This document shows, piece by piece, positions 22,836-33,790 of a DNA stretch of 64,000 nucleotides. How positions within the stretch are numbered: the first letter of the stretch is position 1; every line of letters begins with the position of its first letter. The stretch is from positions 124,001-188,000 of the forward strand of contig NW_027441286.1 of assembly GCF_949628215.1 (NCBI RefSeq), given 5' to 3'. Origin of the DNA: Phalacrocorax aristotelis. Taxonomy: Eukaryota > Chordata > Aves > Suliformes > Phalacrocoracidae. The notes under the pieces are model-generated. The model did no database searches. It was not told the DNA's origin and worked only from the letters and a program-made list of their open reading frames with translations. Position numbers and translations under genes: made by a program.

Positions 22836-23766
22836 GTGAGACCTCTAACGGGGGTTGGAGTCCCTCTGACTAGTATTTGTGATAGTGCACTATCACAACT
22901 ACTAGTCGACTGGGAGACGGGAGCATTACTGAGTAGGAAACCTATCCCACAGAGAACACCTTTGCGATGTATTTTGAAGCACTGCAAAGACGTCGGGGGC
23001 GGTGACCCACTAACTCGGAAACCATTAATTGAATATTGCAATCATTGGTGGCCAACGTATCAATTGGAAGGTGGGCACAAATGGCCAGAACACGAGACAT
23101 TGCAATATCGTACCATCTTGCAATTAATGTTGTTTTGTAAAAAGGGAAGGCAAATGGGAAGAAGTGGCATATGTTGATTTGTTCTTTACACCGTGGAATC
23201 ATCCCGAGCAGCAGAAACAGCGTGAGGTATGTCCACAAGATTCTACGGCAATGTTTCTGAAAAGAGGAAAACGTGGTGAGAACTTGAAAGAGTGTTGCTC
23301 TACTTGTGATACTGGATACTTCGCTTGATGAAACTGACAAGAAAATAGTATGGAATACAGCCAGAAGGCAGGTGCAGGGAGCACATGCTAACGGGAATTT
23401 ACAGAGAACAATGAATAAGAATTTTCCATCTACAAATCCCGAGTGGGACCCTAATCAGCCAGGACCCAGGGGAATGTTGACTAGATGTCAGAGAGAGATT
23501 TTATTTGGAGTAAGACAAGCAATGCCAAAAGCAATAAATTGGTCAAAATTTATGAAGTGAGACAAGAATTAAGTGAGTCCCCTTCAGCCTTTATGGAAAG
23601 ACTGAAGGTGACCACCAGAAAATATACTCATTTGAACCCAGAAAAACCAGAAAAAGCAATTCAGCTGGTCTCTATATTCATAAGACAATCAGCCCCAGAT
23701 GGGGGCGGGGGGAGAGAAAACAACCTTCAGAAACTAGAACAACCTGAATCCAGAGATCTGGGTTAA
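22836..23766 (+). pseudogene. gag: ERV-C copy 2 gag remnant
   Basis: Matrix-like part 22836-23177 and capsid-like part 23306-23766 with the same stops and shifts as copy 1. Confidence 0.85.
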
Positions 23767-23828
23767 ATGCTTGAAGTAGCTTGGCATGAAGGAGACCAGG
23801 GGAATCAACCCTAGCTGAACACCTGGTT

Positions 23829-26823
23829 ACACTGAAGCTACGGAATGAAGAAATAGAATTTTTGGTAGATACGGGAGCCACTTATTTGGTATTGAATACA
23901 CGTGAAGAGAAATTTGATCATAAATCAGTAGATGTTGCTAGCGCAACAGGGCAAAGAAAAATTAGCCCCTCTCAGAGCCATTAAAGTTTAAATTGGAGAA
24001 GCAATGGGCAACTCACCAGTTTCTGCATATGCCTGAATGTCCACTGCCTCTGTTATGACGAGATCTATTAGGTCAATTAGATGCTCAAGTAACTTTTAAA
24101 GATGGAGAGATTAAATCACTAATACCAGAATCAAAAGCCACAGAGGCGAGAGCGTTTATGTTACAGGATTCCTCCAGGGAGGAACGGGTTCCCGAGGAAG
24201 TGGAAAACGTAGTAATTCCTTTGGTTTGAGCGAGCGGAGCTCCGGAGCGATCTAAGTGGGCAGAGCCGGTAAAAGTAACCTTAAAGCCTGGAGCCAAGCC
24301 CGTAAGACAAAAACAATACCCTATTAAGCGAGAGGCTCGAAAAGGATTACAGAAGTTAATTATAAAATTTTTCAGAATATGAGCTTTTAGTGGAATGTGA
24401 ATCAGAATATAGTACTCCTGTGTCGCCAGTAAAGAAATCTAGAGGCAAAGAGTATTAGCTAGTTCACGATTTAAGGGCTATAAATCAGGTGGTCCAAGAT
24501 ATACATCCGGTAGTAGCTAATCCATACACTTTACTGACCTCTTTTAAAGGAGGAGCATAAATGGTTTACTGTACTAGATTTGAAGGACGCCTTCTTTTGC
24601 ATACCTCCAGGCATAAAAAGTCAAAGCCTATTTGCTTTGGAATGGGAAAGCCCCACCACAGAATGAAAGACACAGCTACCATGGACCGTACTTCCACAAG
24701 GATTTAAAATTAGTCCTACGATACTTGAGACTCAGCTGGCAAAAAAAAATTAGAGATATAGAAAAAACAGAACCCAGGGAGAGGCATCTTGTTACAGAAT
24801 GCGGATGACATTCTGATAGCGGCACAAAGTAAAGAAAAATGTTTTGAAATTTTTAAATTTTCTCGGCCAAGGAAGATGCGGAGTTTCCAGAAACAAAACC
24901 CAAATAGGAAAAGAAGCAGCCATTTATTTAGGATTTGAAATATCTCAAAGACAAAGACAATTAGAAAGTGAAAAGAAAGAAACTATTTGTCAAATTCCCG
25001 AACCTAGCAGCCCGAAGGAACTGAGAGCTTTTCTGAAAACAATGAAATAGCATCAGCTCTGGATTCTGAACTATAGACTGTATGTAAAACCATTATTTGA
25101 GGCATTGAAAGACTCAAAAGGATAAATATTTAACCTGGACGCCCGGATGCCAAACGGCATTCAAAGAACTGAAAAGAGCCTCGATGATGGCCCCTGCATT
25201 AGGCCTACCTGATTTCGCTAAACCTTTTGAGTTGTTTGTCCACGAAAGACAACATTTAGCCCTTAGAGTGCTGACACAGCGACTGGGAACCTGGAAGAGA
25301 CCTGTGGGCTACTTCTCCAAACAACCTGACCACGCGAGTAAAAGATGGCCTAGGTGTTTACGGGCAGTAGCAACAACAGCGCTGCCGATCCGGGAAGCCC
25401 CAAAGTTAACAATGGGACAGAAGATGACAGTATATGTCCCGCACATAGCGGTGACTGTTTTAGAACAAAAGGGGGGTCGTTGGCTATCCCTTAGCAGAAT
25501 GTTGAAATATCAAGTTGTTCTGTTAGAACAAGACGATGTGGAATCGAAGACTACTGCTATACTGAATCCTGCTATGTTTTTAACAACAGAAAACCTTACG
25601 GACAATTTAGAACACGATCGCTTGCTAACTATTGAACAAGTCTATTCCAGCAGACCAGACCTGAGACACAAACCTCTGGGAAAATCCTGATCTGGAGTTG
25701 TTTACAGATGGAAGAAGCTCTGGGCGAGAAGAGAAGCGAATGGCCGGATATGCTGTCGTTATCGCCGCCGAGGGAATGGAGTCAGGGGTGCTGCCTGCAA
25801 ACACCTCAGCACAGAAAGCAGCATTGGTAGCATTGAAGCGAGCTCTGCGAATGGCAGAAGGACAAAGGATAAATATCTAGACTGATTCCAAACGTGCATT
25901 TGGTGTGATCCACGATCATGGAGCTATTGGGAAGGAGAAAGGACTGCCATCAGCCCAAGAATCATCAATACAGCATAAAGAAGAAATTCTCCAACTTCCG
26001 GAAGACGTGCAGAAACCAAAAGAAGTGGCGGTAAAGCGTTGCAAAGCTCATCAATTTGGCCAGACGGCTGTAAACATAAGCAAACGACTGACCGATAAAG
26101 CTGCAAAGAGGACTGCAGAGCAAGGTATCCTTGCACTAGTACCAGTAAAACAGATCAGAATTCCAAAGTTGAAACCGAGATATAATAAATTGGATGAGCA
26201 ATTAGCAGAACAATTGGAAGCATCACAAAACACAGAGAGATGGTAGGTAACACCAGAAAAACAAGTAATAACAACAACCACCCCACAAGTTATGACAGAA
26301 CTTGCAAAAGAAAACCATGAGCAAACACATTAGGCTGTAGGCGCTACGGTTTTGAGTTTAAAAACATCTGTAGCGTGTGTAGGCACGACAAGAATAGTTA
26401 AACCCATAGTAGCTAAGTGTCCAATCTGTCCTAGAAATAATCCCCTGAACCAAAGGAAACAACCTTTAGGCGTAACAAAACAAAAAATTCTCCCGGAAAT
26501 TATTAGCAAATTAAGTTCTCTGAGTTACCCAGACAAAATAGATAGAGCAGTATTTGTCAGTGCTGATTGACAAATTTTCTAGATGGCCAGCAGCTTTCTC
26601 GTGCTGCACCGACAAAGCTAGAGTAGTAGTTAAGACGTTGCTGAAGGAAATAATACCAAGATTTAGAGTGCCAACGGGAATGTCCTCTGATAGAGCACCA
26701 CATTTTTTTGCAGAGGTACTTCAACAAATTAATAAAATTTTGGGTAGAAAATGGGACCTGCATACACCCTGGAGACCACAATCAAGTGAAAAATTTCAGA
26801 ACATGAAGCAAACACTAAACTGA
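23829..26823 (+). pseudogene. pol: ERV-C copy 2 pro-pol remnant
   Basis: Same fragments as copy 1, including the altered RT box and the TAG at 25878-25880 inside RNase H. Confidence 0.88.
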
Positions 26824-26897
26824 CATAGTGGAATATTATTGATCTAGGATGGAAGTATTGAGAAAATTATTATTTCAGAACTTCCAAACAGGGGAAA

Positions 26898-27460
26898 TGT
26901 AACCAAAGTGATGAAATCAACCAGAGACGGTGTTCCATTACGGGAACATGGAGCGTACCAATCAGCGTATCTGTCGATCTGCATTTTAGTCCGTAGGCGA
27001 TCATTAATGCGAACAGAACAACAGACAACGTGCTTCTGTCAGAAAAGGATGACAAAACGCGGTTTCGCTTAGCGGACTGAGAAAACTAGCCAAGACTGCC
27101 AAGAGTAAGAGCCGAGAAGCTAAAAGGTAATTCCGGCAGGGGGAGATCGCGACCACCGACTCACAGACCACCACCGACCCAAGTAACAGAAGAGAACAAC
27201 GGAAGAGGACAACCGAGCCTGCGCAGCGATTTACATACGGAACGAGCAAGTTTGTACCAATCAGCAGACAGGACAATAATGAATATGTATGAATACGTAA
27301 AACATTGATCTACAAATTGTACGGGAAAGGTGCGTGAGGTACGCACGCCAGGAGGAGCGATCCCCCGTGCATCCGGCGCCGCGAATAAAGAATGCCTGCT
27401 CTTTAATACTAAATTGGTGTTGAGGAGTCGTTTCCGATTTTAACGCGTTTTTCGGTAACA
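26898..27460 (+). repeat. ERV-C copy 2 3' LTR
   Basis: 563 bp with an intact AATAAA. The 11-bp deletion is shared with the copy 3 3' LTR, which groups these two. Confidence 0.92.
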
Positions 27461-27714
27461 CAGGGAGTCAGATCAAGAGAGCCAGAGAACAACAAAACAC
27501 CGACAGGCTACAGGACAGAGCAGGAGGAATAAAAAAAAAAAAAAAACGGAGCCAGAGCCAGGCAGAGAGAGGCAGAGAAAGAAAAAGGAGCCACAGGCTA
27601 CAGGACAGAGAGAGGGAGGACTGAAAAGACGGGGAGGCAGGGAGACACTCAGAGCGAGATGGAGAAAGAAGGTGCGGGGGGGGGGGGGGGGGGGCTCAAA
27701 AAAAAAAAGTAAAT
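27461..27714 (+). repeat. Purine-rich repeat, right part, unit 3
   Basis: As in unit 2, with a G19 tract at 27676-27694 followed by ctc instead of cgc. Confidence 0.85.
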
Positions 27715-28935
27715 TTTGCAGCAGGTAAGGAAAGAGAGGGGGCCGGGGGAGAGACAGGGAGGGCCCAGGACGCACAAGAGAGGCAACGGGGCCCCAGTGG
27801 CCCAGGACTCACCGCGACTCTCGCTCTCAGCGCTGCTGGCACAATTTAGCCGTTCAGATGCTTCTTTCCCCTCCTCTCCTCCCTGCCTCTTCTGCAGCTC
27901 CAGACTCTAGGCCGTCCTCCACCTGAAGAGAATACGTGGGTATCTTACAGCTCTTACCAGATGAGGCTTCCTAGGCACGTAGCCTAGCTCGCTCGTGCAC
28001 TACACGCCCGTACCCAACTCCGGGTTACGCGTACAGACCCTACGGTGCACGTTGGTGGCCTGGCCCGCTGCGGGCTATGAAGGGGGATCCTTCCTCCCCC
28101 ACCTGCATGGACAGGCTCTCTCTTGCCTGCGGCAGGAAGGCAGCTGGCAGCCAGAGCACCTTCAGTTTCTTCTTCTTTACCTTTCGTTGGCGTCTCCAGC
28201 TTCAGCTGAGGCAGCTCCTGTCCGCAGCCGGGAAGGGCTTTGTCTATCCGTTTTCGGCCCTGCGCTGCGAGGACGGCGAGGACGGGCAGAGAGAAGCCAC
28301 GCGAGCCTGAGACGGCCGCAGGCAACGGCATCCCCGGGGGAAGGACAGACAACCACGTCCTCAGCACGGTCTCTGGGAGAGGGAAAGAAGAAACAGTGAC
28401 CGTCATTACCGTCGATCGACCCTGGCCAAAGCCTCTCCTTCCGCAGGGGCTTCTGGACACACCGCTCCCTCCCCACGCTACTGCTAAGGGCCCCTGCGCC
28501 AAGGGGGAATCCAGTGCGCTTGAGGGACGGCTTGCTGCCTTCACGACAGGGCCTGGGGGCGGCCTAAGGCTATGCAGCACGCTTATGGGGAGGTGCCGGA
28601 GCTGGGGGCAGGCGCACGGGGCAAGGGGGGCCAGGGGAGGCTGAGCGGGACCTCCGGTGGGCCGGGGACGCGGCCATCATCTGCACCCTGGGCACGGGGA
28701 AAAGGTCATCGTCCTCCTCCTTTCCCTCTTCCCTTCTGTCAGCTCCCGGGGAACTCACCGCTTCTCGGGAAGCGGCCGCACCCGCAAGCCCCCAGTAATC
28801 AACACGAATCCAACCCCAAAAATACACCTCGCGTACCGTACGCGCCACGGCCGCCCGGCACCCGAGCGCCGGAAGACCGCGCCTCCCGCCATGCCCGGCG
28901 AACCACGTGACAGGGCCGGCAGCCACTGCGCCAGG

Positions 28936-29016
28936 AATACAGCTCCCGGCATGCTCTGCGGCACAACCCGGCCGCCCGGCAGCCGCAAGGACTACAGCTC
29001 CCGGCATGCTCTGCGG
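28936..29016 (-). promoter_or_regulatory. Paired ZNF143-type motifs, unit 3
   Basis: Motif starts at 28938 and 28993, 55 bp apart, unchanged. Confidence 0.7.
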
Positions 29017-29995
29017 CACAACCCGGCCGCCCGGCGGCCGGTTTGATGCGGAGCCACCCAGCATCCCTGCGAGCACAGCTGCAGGCGCAACAGCAGTTAC
29101 GCAGCCACAACTAGGCACTAAACAAAGGCTTTCCAACACTGGAGGTCTAGAACAGGTAGACATTAGCACAGAAGCACAAGGGGCTCCGTCACCCTGCACA
29201 AATCTCCCCGTGCCTACACACGCACACGTTCAGAAGTTAGTTATCAGAAAACGCCCGACTCAGCCATTTGCCACAGTCACGAGACTCACGACATGATAAC
29301 ACGACATGACACGCGAGGTGGGCTCAGAGTTTTAAGGCAAGAAATACCTCCCACGCCCCCCACCCGAGATCTTTCAGGGTCCACACCTGCCATCGCCCCG
29401 CACCAAACCTACCCGGCCAAAGGCTTTCAGGTGGCCCGAAACACTGTACACAGAAAATAACCAGGGACAGACCTGCATTGTTCGGAAGCGAACGATGCCC
29501 GACCGGGGCTCCTCTGCGGGGCACGGAGCCCCCCGGCCCCGCCCGGAGACACACACCCGCCCCCCGCTGCCCGAACTCACCCACCAGCGCTCTCCGGCCC
29601 CCGGACACGGCCGCGCTGCTCTCTCAGGCGGCTGCCGCAGGCGAGGCTCGGGCACCGCCAGGCCTCCAGCCGTCCCGAGGGGCTGCCGGACACCGCAGGG
29701 GATGGCTGCCGGCGGCCGGACCGCCGCGGCGCTCCCCGCCCAGCTCCGAGCAGGCTCCGCCGGCCGCGGGCTTCCCACGCCGGGCCGCAGAGGGGCCCCG
29801 GCACCGCACAGGGACGCCTCGCGACCCGGCCGCCACACGCACCGGCCCTTCGGCCTCCACACGCACCGCTCCCGCCCCCGCTCCGACGCGCCGCGCACGC
29901 GCCACCGGAAGCCCGAGCCCCGCGGGGCGGCCCTTAAAGGGCGGCCGGAAGGAACGGCCCCCACCGGCCCCGCCACCGCGCCCAGCCGGTGAGCG

Positions 29996-30012
29996 CCAGC
30001 GCCCCCTGCTGG
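29996..30012 (-). promoter_or_regulatory. CTCF consensus motif, unit 3
   Basis: ccagcgccccctgctgg, identical to the other units. Confidence 0.75.
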
Positions 30013-30298
30013 CCGGGCCGCGCTCAGCTCGCGAGGGCGCCGAGGGCCGGGCGGGGCGGGGCGGGACGCGCCGGCTCGGGGCCAGCGCCTTCTCGGGGCG
30101 AGCGGGAAACCCCTGCGGGCCCCGGTCACGGCCGGGCACAGCCGCGCGCCCTCCGAGAGCTGCTGAACGGGGCTGCCGCTCGTGACACATACCGAGCCGT
30201 CTGCGACGGGAGCGGGCAGAGGAGGAAGGGGCCGGCGGCCGCGGGGCCTGGCCCCAGGCGGGGGGGGGGGGCTGGGGCCCGGGGGGCCGCCCCCCTCC

Positions 30299-30344
30299 TC
30301 ACAGTTCCCTCACAGTTCCCTCACAGTTCCCTCACAGTTCCCTC
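30299..30344 (+). repeat. 11-bp minisatellite, unit 3, left piece
   Basis: About four copies of cacagttccct ending in CCTC, the left target duplication of provirus A. The array resumes at 45913. Confidence 0.95.
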
Positions 30345-30734
30345 TGTGAGAGACTGAACTAAGGTATTGTTTATTAAGACTTATGTTAAAGTTCAATGTA
30401 AAGCATGCGAAGAATACCTCCCAGGCGTGTTTATGCAAGATAACCACCAGATGTCCAAACTTATCGACAGAGATAAGACAAGCAACCCCATATATCACCA
30501 GGAAGCAGGAAACGACCCCCTAACAACAACTGAAGCATGCGAAAAGTACCTCCACTATCTCATTGAACATGGAAGTAAAGATGTATAAAGAGAGACTGTT
30601 TGAACTGCTCAGTACGGCAGTTGGCGGAGCGCAGACTCCCCTGCCGTCCAGCGCTGTATTTGCTCATATTCTACTTGCTACAATTAATAAAATTCTAATT
30701 GGATTATGATCCATTGTGGTCTAAATTTATGACA
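30345..30734 (+). repeat. Provirus A 5' LTR (390 bp, short form)
   Basis: tgtgagagactg to tttatgaca. TATA box tataaa at 30584-30589, AATAAA at 30686-30691. It has one copy of a 132-bp block (starting agcatgcgaagaatacctcc) that is present twice in the 3' LTR and in the LTR at 55981. One further base differs from the 3' LTR (cagtacgg against caggacgg). Confidence 0.95.
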
Positions 30735-30737
30735 ATT

Positions 30738-30755
30738 TGGTGCCGTGACTCGGAT
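30738..30755 (+). other. Provirus A primer binding site, tRNA-His type
   Basis: tggtgccgtgactcggat, 3 bp after the LTR, equals the known tRNA-His primer-site sequence used by HERV-H-type retroviruses. Confidence 0.9.
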
Positions 30756-30934
30756 AAGGAACGGTGAGCTTCTGTCCTCCGGGGAGGCGCCCCGCGGCAA
30801 TCCGCGGCCCCGCGACCGACGGCTTACCTCAACCTTACCGACGAACCTAAATTCTAGAATGATGAGCAAAGGAGAAACCGGTAAAATCCCATAAAAATTC
30901 TGTGCACGGGAGTCCGGACGAAGACGCAGGGCGC

Positions 30935-30940
30935 GTAAGT
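30935..30940 (+). promoter_or_regulatory. Candidate major splice donor, provirus A leader
   Basis: gcgc|gtaagtat is the best donor in the leader between the primer site and gag, as expected for making spliced env RNA. Copy at 56703 in the unit 4 fragment. Confidence 0.5.
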
Positions 30941-31130
30941 ATATGGCGAATTTGTTCGCGGGTTTACCGTTCGGGCGGGATTGGGTTTCCTGGAATATAA
31001 CGAGTGAGAGGTTCGCTATATTGAACCAGGCGAGTGCGGACCCTTAAGTACTGCGTTTCCCATCTCCCGCGAGGGACTGGGCCAGGAACAAGGGGAACGA
31101 GTGAGTGCGCGCTTGTGGATATTCCAGAAG

Positions 31131-31354
31131 ATGGGGGCGAAGGGCAGCAAGCCTTCGACTCCCATGGGAAAGGTACCCACTGTACCTAAGAATACCCCTC
31201 TGGCATATATCCTAGACAATTGGAGATATTTCCCTGGAACCCTAGGGAAAGATAAACAAAAAATGATAAAATATTGTACTAGGATATGGGGAGGGAAGAA
31301 GATTTCTAAAGATGACGTTTGGCCAGTCTATGGGTCAGAAGAGGATTGGGTCAG
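31131..31354 (+). pseudogene. gag: Provirus A gag, 5' part (matrix), split by ERV-L
   Basis: The ATG at 31131 starts MGAKGSK, with Gly2 as a myristoylation signal. The matrix-like domain (about 74 codons) runs to the ERV-L insertion at 31354/31355. The frame resumes in phase at 37888 after the element and the second GTCAG, so the insertion is the only break seen in gag. An ATG-like start a few codons upstream (31101, GTG) is less likely because it lacks the myristoylation signal at position 2. Confidence 0.9.
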
Positions 31355-31856
31355 TGTGCTGGTTTTGGCTGAGAAGGGGTTAATTCTCCTCACTGTGGGG
31401 GTCAGCTACCTTTCCAGCTTCCCGCGCTCTGCCGCGTGGCGTGGCAGGGGGGGCTGGGAGGGGCAGGGCCATGGTGGGGGCGGCTGACCCCGACTGGCCA
31501 ATGGCAGGTTCATTCCATACCATGTGACACCATGACCAGTATATTGAGGGGGGGAGTGGCAGCGCGCGGGCGGCGCGGCGTCGGGTCGGCGGGCGGCGAG
31601 CGGCTGCGGCGCGTGCGGTTTGTTCCGGCGGTTCGTTCCCCCTCTCCCCTCCCCTCCCTTCCCCCCTCCCCCGGGGCTTTGCGCCTCTCATTGTTCTCCT
31701 TCACATTGCATTTCTACTGTTGTTTCTTTTAATTTTCATTATTAAACTGTTCTTATCCCAACCCACGAGCGTTACCCTTCTGATTCTCTCCCCCATCTAC
31801 CGGTGGGGGAGTGAGCGAGCGACTGTGTGGGGCTGAGCTGCCGCTAAACCACGACA
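31355..31856 (+). repeat. ERV-L copy 1 5' LTR
   Basis: TG...CA ends; GC-rich middle with gcggcgcggcgtcggg; attaaa near 31742 as a probable polyadenylation signal. Open frames inside it (for example 31380-31691 minus) appear in every LTR copy and are not genes. Confidence 0.93.
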
Positions 31857-31863
31857 GTCTTTT

Positions 31864-31881
31864 TGGCGCCCAACGTGGGGC
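31864..31881 (+). other. ERV-L primer binding site, tRNA-Lys1,2 type
   Basis: tggcgcccaacgtggggc matches the known tRNA-Lys1,2 primer site. This differs from the tRNA-Leu site that gave mammalian ERV-L its name. Confidence 0.88.
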
Positions 31882-31921
31882 ACGAGGGTTGGAGATAACA
31901 ACAGCTGCTGGTCACAGCACC

Positions 31922-33790
31922 ATGTTGTCCTTTTTGCAGTGGGTGTTAAAAATCGGTGTTGGTTGTTTGAGTCTGCTGTGTTCTGCTGTGATTAGTAATG
32001 TTTTGCCTACGAGATTTGTTATACAAACACTCGTTTTCAGCTTTACCTGGTATTTGGGGTTTTTGCTGAAACCGTTACTGTACTTCGGATACCACCTTGT
32101 TGAGGCAATTAGCAATTATACCTCCTCCTCTGAGAGATTTTATATGGAGGAAATACAGAATAATACCTTTGCAACTTTGTTCTATGATGTCTGTGCCTTT
32201 GTTACAACAACGTTTTTGTATCTTGAACATCCTTGGGTGGTTAAGGTGCAGTCATTGTTAGTTTTTGGGCATGTTGTTTTGGTTTTGACTAAGCAACTTA
32301 AGAATATCACCCAGAAATCTGCCCCGAGGCTTGATAGTTACGAGTGGCAGGGCATGTGGGATAGCATGGGCAAATACCTAGGGCAGTGGGCACCCCCAGT
32401 GTTTTGGAGTTTCACCCCCGAGCAAGTGCAGAATCCTAAAAAACTAGTAGAATATTTGGAAAAAGTATGTTGTTACGCTGGGAACTCCAGAGAGACACAG
32501 ATAACTGCAACGTGCTGGGGTCTGGCCCATGCATACCGAGCCCTGCTCAACAGTATTCAGTGCCCCCAGGGGGAAGAGAATGTCTCTGGATTGAAATGCA
32601 AAGTGACTGGCACTGTAGACAATCCAGCCCTGACAACAGGCACTGCAGCCACTCAAACCCCCACAACAAGTACCGGAGCTAGCTCAGAAAATAAACCCGT
32701 ACCAGTATCAGTTGCCCCCATACATAAGACGAAATATTGGAAGCGGACATCAACTCGTTTAGAACGGGATGATGAAGAACCAGGGCCATCGCGGGGAGAG
32801 GAGGGAGAAGTAATAAATGAAATAGAGACCACCCGATCCCTGTCCTTAAGCGAGTTGCGAGATATGCGAAAAGATTATAGCCGTCGTTCAGGTGAGCACA
32901 TTGCCACCTGGCTGCTCCGATGCTGGGATAATGGGGCCAGTAGCCTGGAACTAGAGGGAAAAGAAGCCAAACAATTGGGATCCCTTTCTGGGGAAGGGGG
33001 CGTTGACAAAGCAATTGAAAAAAAACCACAAGCCCTCAGCCTCTGGAGGCGACTCCTGTCTGGAGTGAAGGAAAGGTATCCCTTTAAAGAAGATGTTACA
33101 TATCGCCCAGGAAAATGGACAACTATGGAGAAAGGCATCCAGTATCTCAGGGAATTAGCTGTGTTTGAGGTGATTTATGGTGACCTGGATGATCAACGGT
33201 CATCCAAAGATCCAGATGAAGCCGAGTGCACACGACCCATGTGGCGGAAGTTTGTACGGAGCGCACCATCTTCGCATGCAAACTCATTGGCAGTGATGTC
33301 CTGGAAAGATGACGAGACACCAACGGTGGCAGAGGTGATAGATAGGCTCCGGGATTATGACACAAATATCTCTTCCTCGCTTGTCTCTGCTGTGGAGAAA
33401 CTATCCCAAGAGGTCCAGCAACTCAAAGAAGATCTGTCCTACTCCCCACCTCGACAGAGCAGTGTCTCAGCTGTTAGGAATAAGCGTCCTTTGGCTCAAA
33501 GAAGGGGATACACACCACGGGCCACCCTATGGTTCTACCTGCGTGACCACGGAGAGGACATGATGAGGTGGGATGGCAAGCCTACTTCGACCCTACAGGC
33601 ACGAGTACATGAACTGCAAGGAAGAACAGTCACTCAGGGAGGCTCTTCCAGGAAAGCTGCTGCTCCAGTTTCCAGCGAGCAAGTCCCCAGACAGAGGAGT
33701 AGAAGCGCAGATTTTATTTCTAAGTGTAATAGAGGGACTCCTGATTCACATTTACAGGAAGTGAGTTGTGACTGCCATGATCAGGACTAG
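31922..33790 (+). CDS. gag: ERV-L copy 1 Gag-like polyprotein
   Basis: 622 codons from the ATG at 31922, chosen because the longer open frame (from 31811) runs back through the LTR end and primer site. The N-terminal 125 residues hold several hydrophobic segments (about 4-24, 32-60, 83-100, 105-123), unusual for a Gag. The middle is polar (residues about 250-320). A capsid-like region follows (about 360-500), then a short coiled coil (LVSAVEKLSQEVQQLKEDL) and a basic region with LWFYLRDHGEDM. No CX2CX4HX4C zinc knuckle is present; the C-terminus has only scattered cysteines. It ends in UAG 33788-33790; pol continues in the same frame. Confidence 0.8.
   Translation: MLSFLQWVLKIGVGCLSLLCSAVISNVLPTRFVIQTLVFSFTWYLGFLLKPLLYFGYHLVEAISNYTSSSERFYMEEIQNNTFATLFYDVCAFVTTTFLYLEHPWVVKVQSLLVFGHVVLVLTKQLKNITQKSAPRLDSYEWQGMWDSMGKYLGQWAPPVFWSFTPEQVQNPKKLVEYLEKVCCYAGNSRETQITATCWGLAHAYRALLNSIQCPQGEENVSGLKCKVTGTVDNPALTTGTAATQTPTTSTGASSENKPVPVSVAPIHKTKYWKRTSTRLERDDEEPGPSRGEEGEVINEIETTRSLSLSELRDMRKDYSRRSGEHIATWLLRCWDNGASSLELEGKEAKQLGSLSGEGGVDKAIEKKPQALSLWRRLLSGVKERYPFKEDVTYRPGKWTTMEKGIQYLRELAVFEVIYGDLDDQRSSKDPDEAECTRPMWRKFVRSAPSSHANSLAVMSWKDDETPTVAEVIDRLRDYDTNISSSLVSAVEKLSQEVQQLKEDLSYSPPRQSSVSAVRNKRPLAQRRGYTPRATLWFYLRDHGEDMMRWDGKPTSTLQARVHELQGRTVTQGGSSRKAAAPVSSEQVPRQRSRSADFISKCNRGTPDSHLQEVSCDCHDQD

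Larger units (their letters stand above)
21837..27460 (+). mobile_element. ERV-C copy 2
   Basis: Same element as copy 1 at a fixed offset of 10151 bp through the interior. 5' LTR 21837-22414 (578 bp), 3' LTR 26898-27460 (563 bp; lacks 11 bp after cccaagtaaca relative to copy 1). Flanked by CAGG on both sides as in copy 1, so it was copied together with its flanks. Confidence 0.93.
27715..30298. other. CpG-rich promoter-like segment, unit 3
   Basis: As in unit 1, with private changes shared with unit 4 (extra ggggc near 30057; aatccaacc at 28807). The candidate minus-strand exon lies at 28759-28892. Confidence 0.6.

Noticed and set aside
31380-31732. Open frames on both strands inside the ERV-L LTR
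   Set aside because: Present in each LTR copy because the LTR is GC-rich; they overlap the promoter/R region and have no recognisable product.
31811-31921. Upstream extension of ERV-L gag to 31811
   Set aside because: It would begin inside the LTR and translate through the primer binding site; the ATG at 31922 is the natural start.
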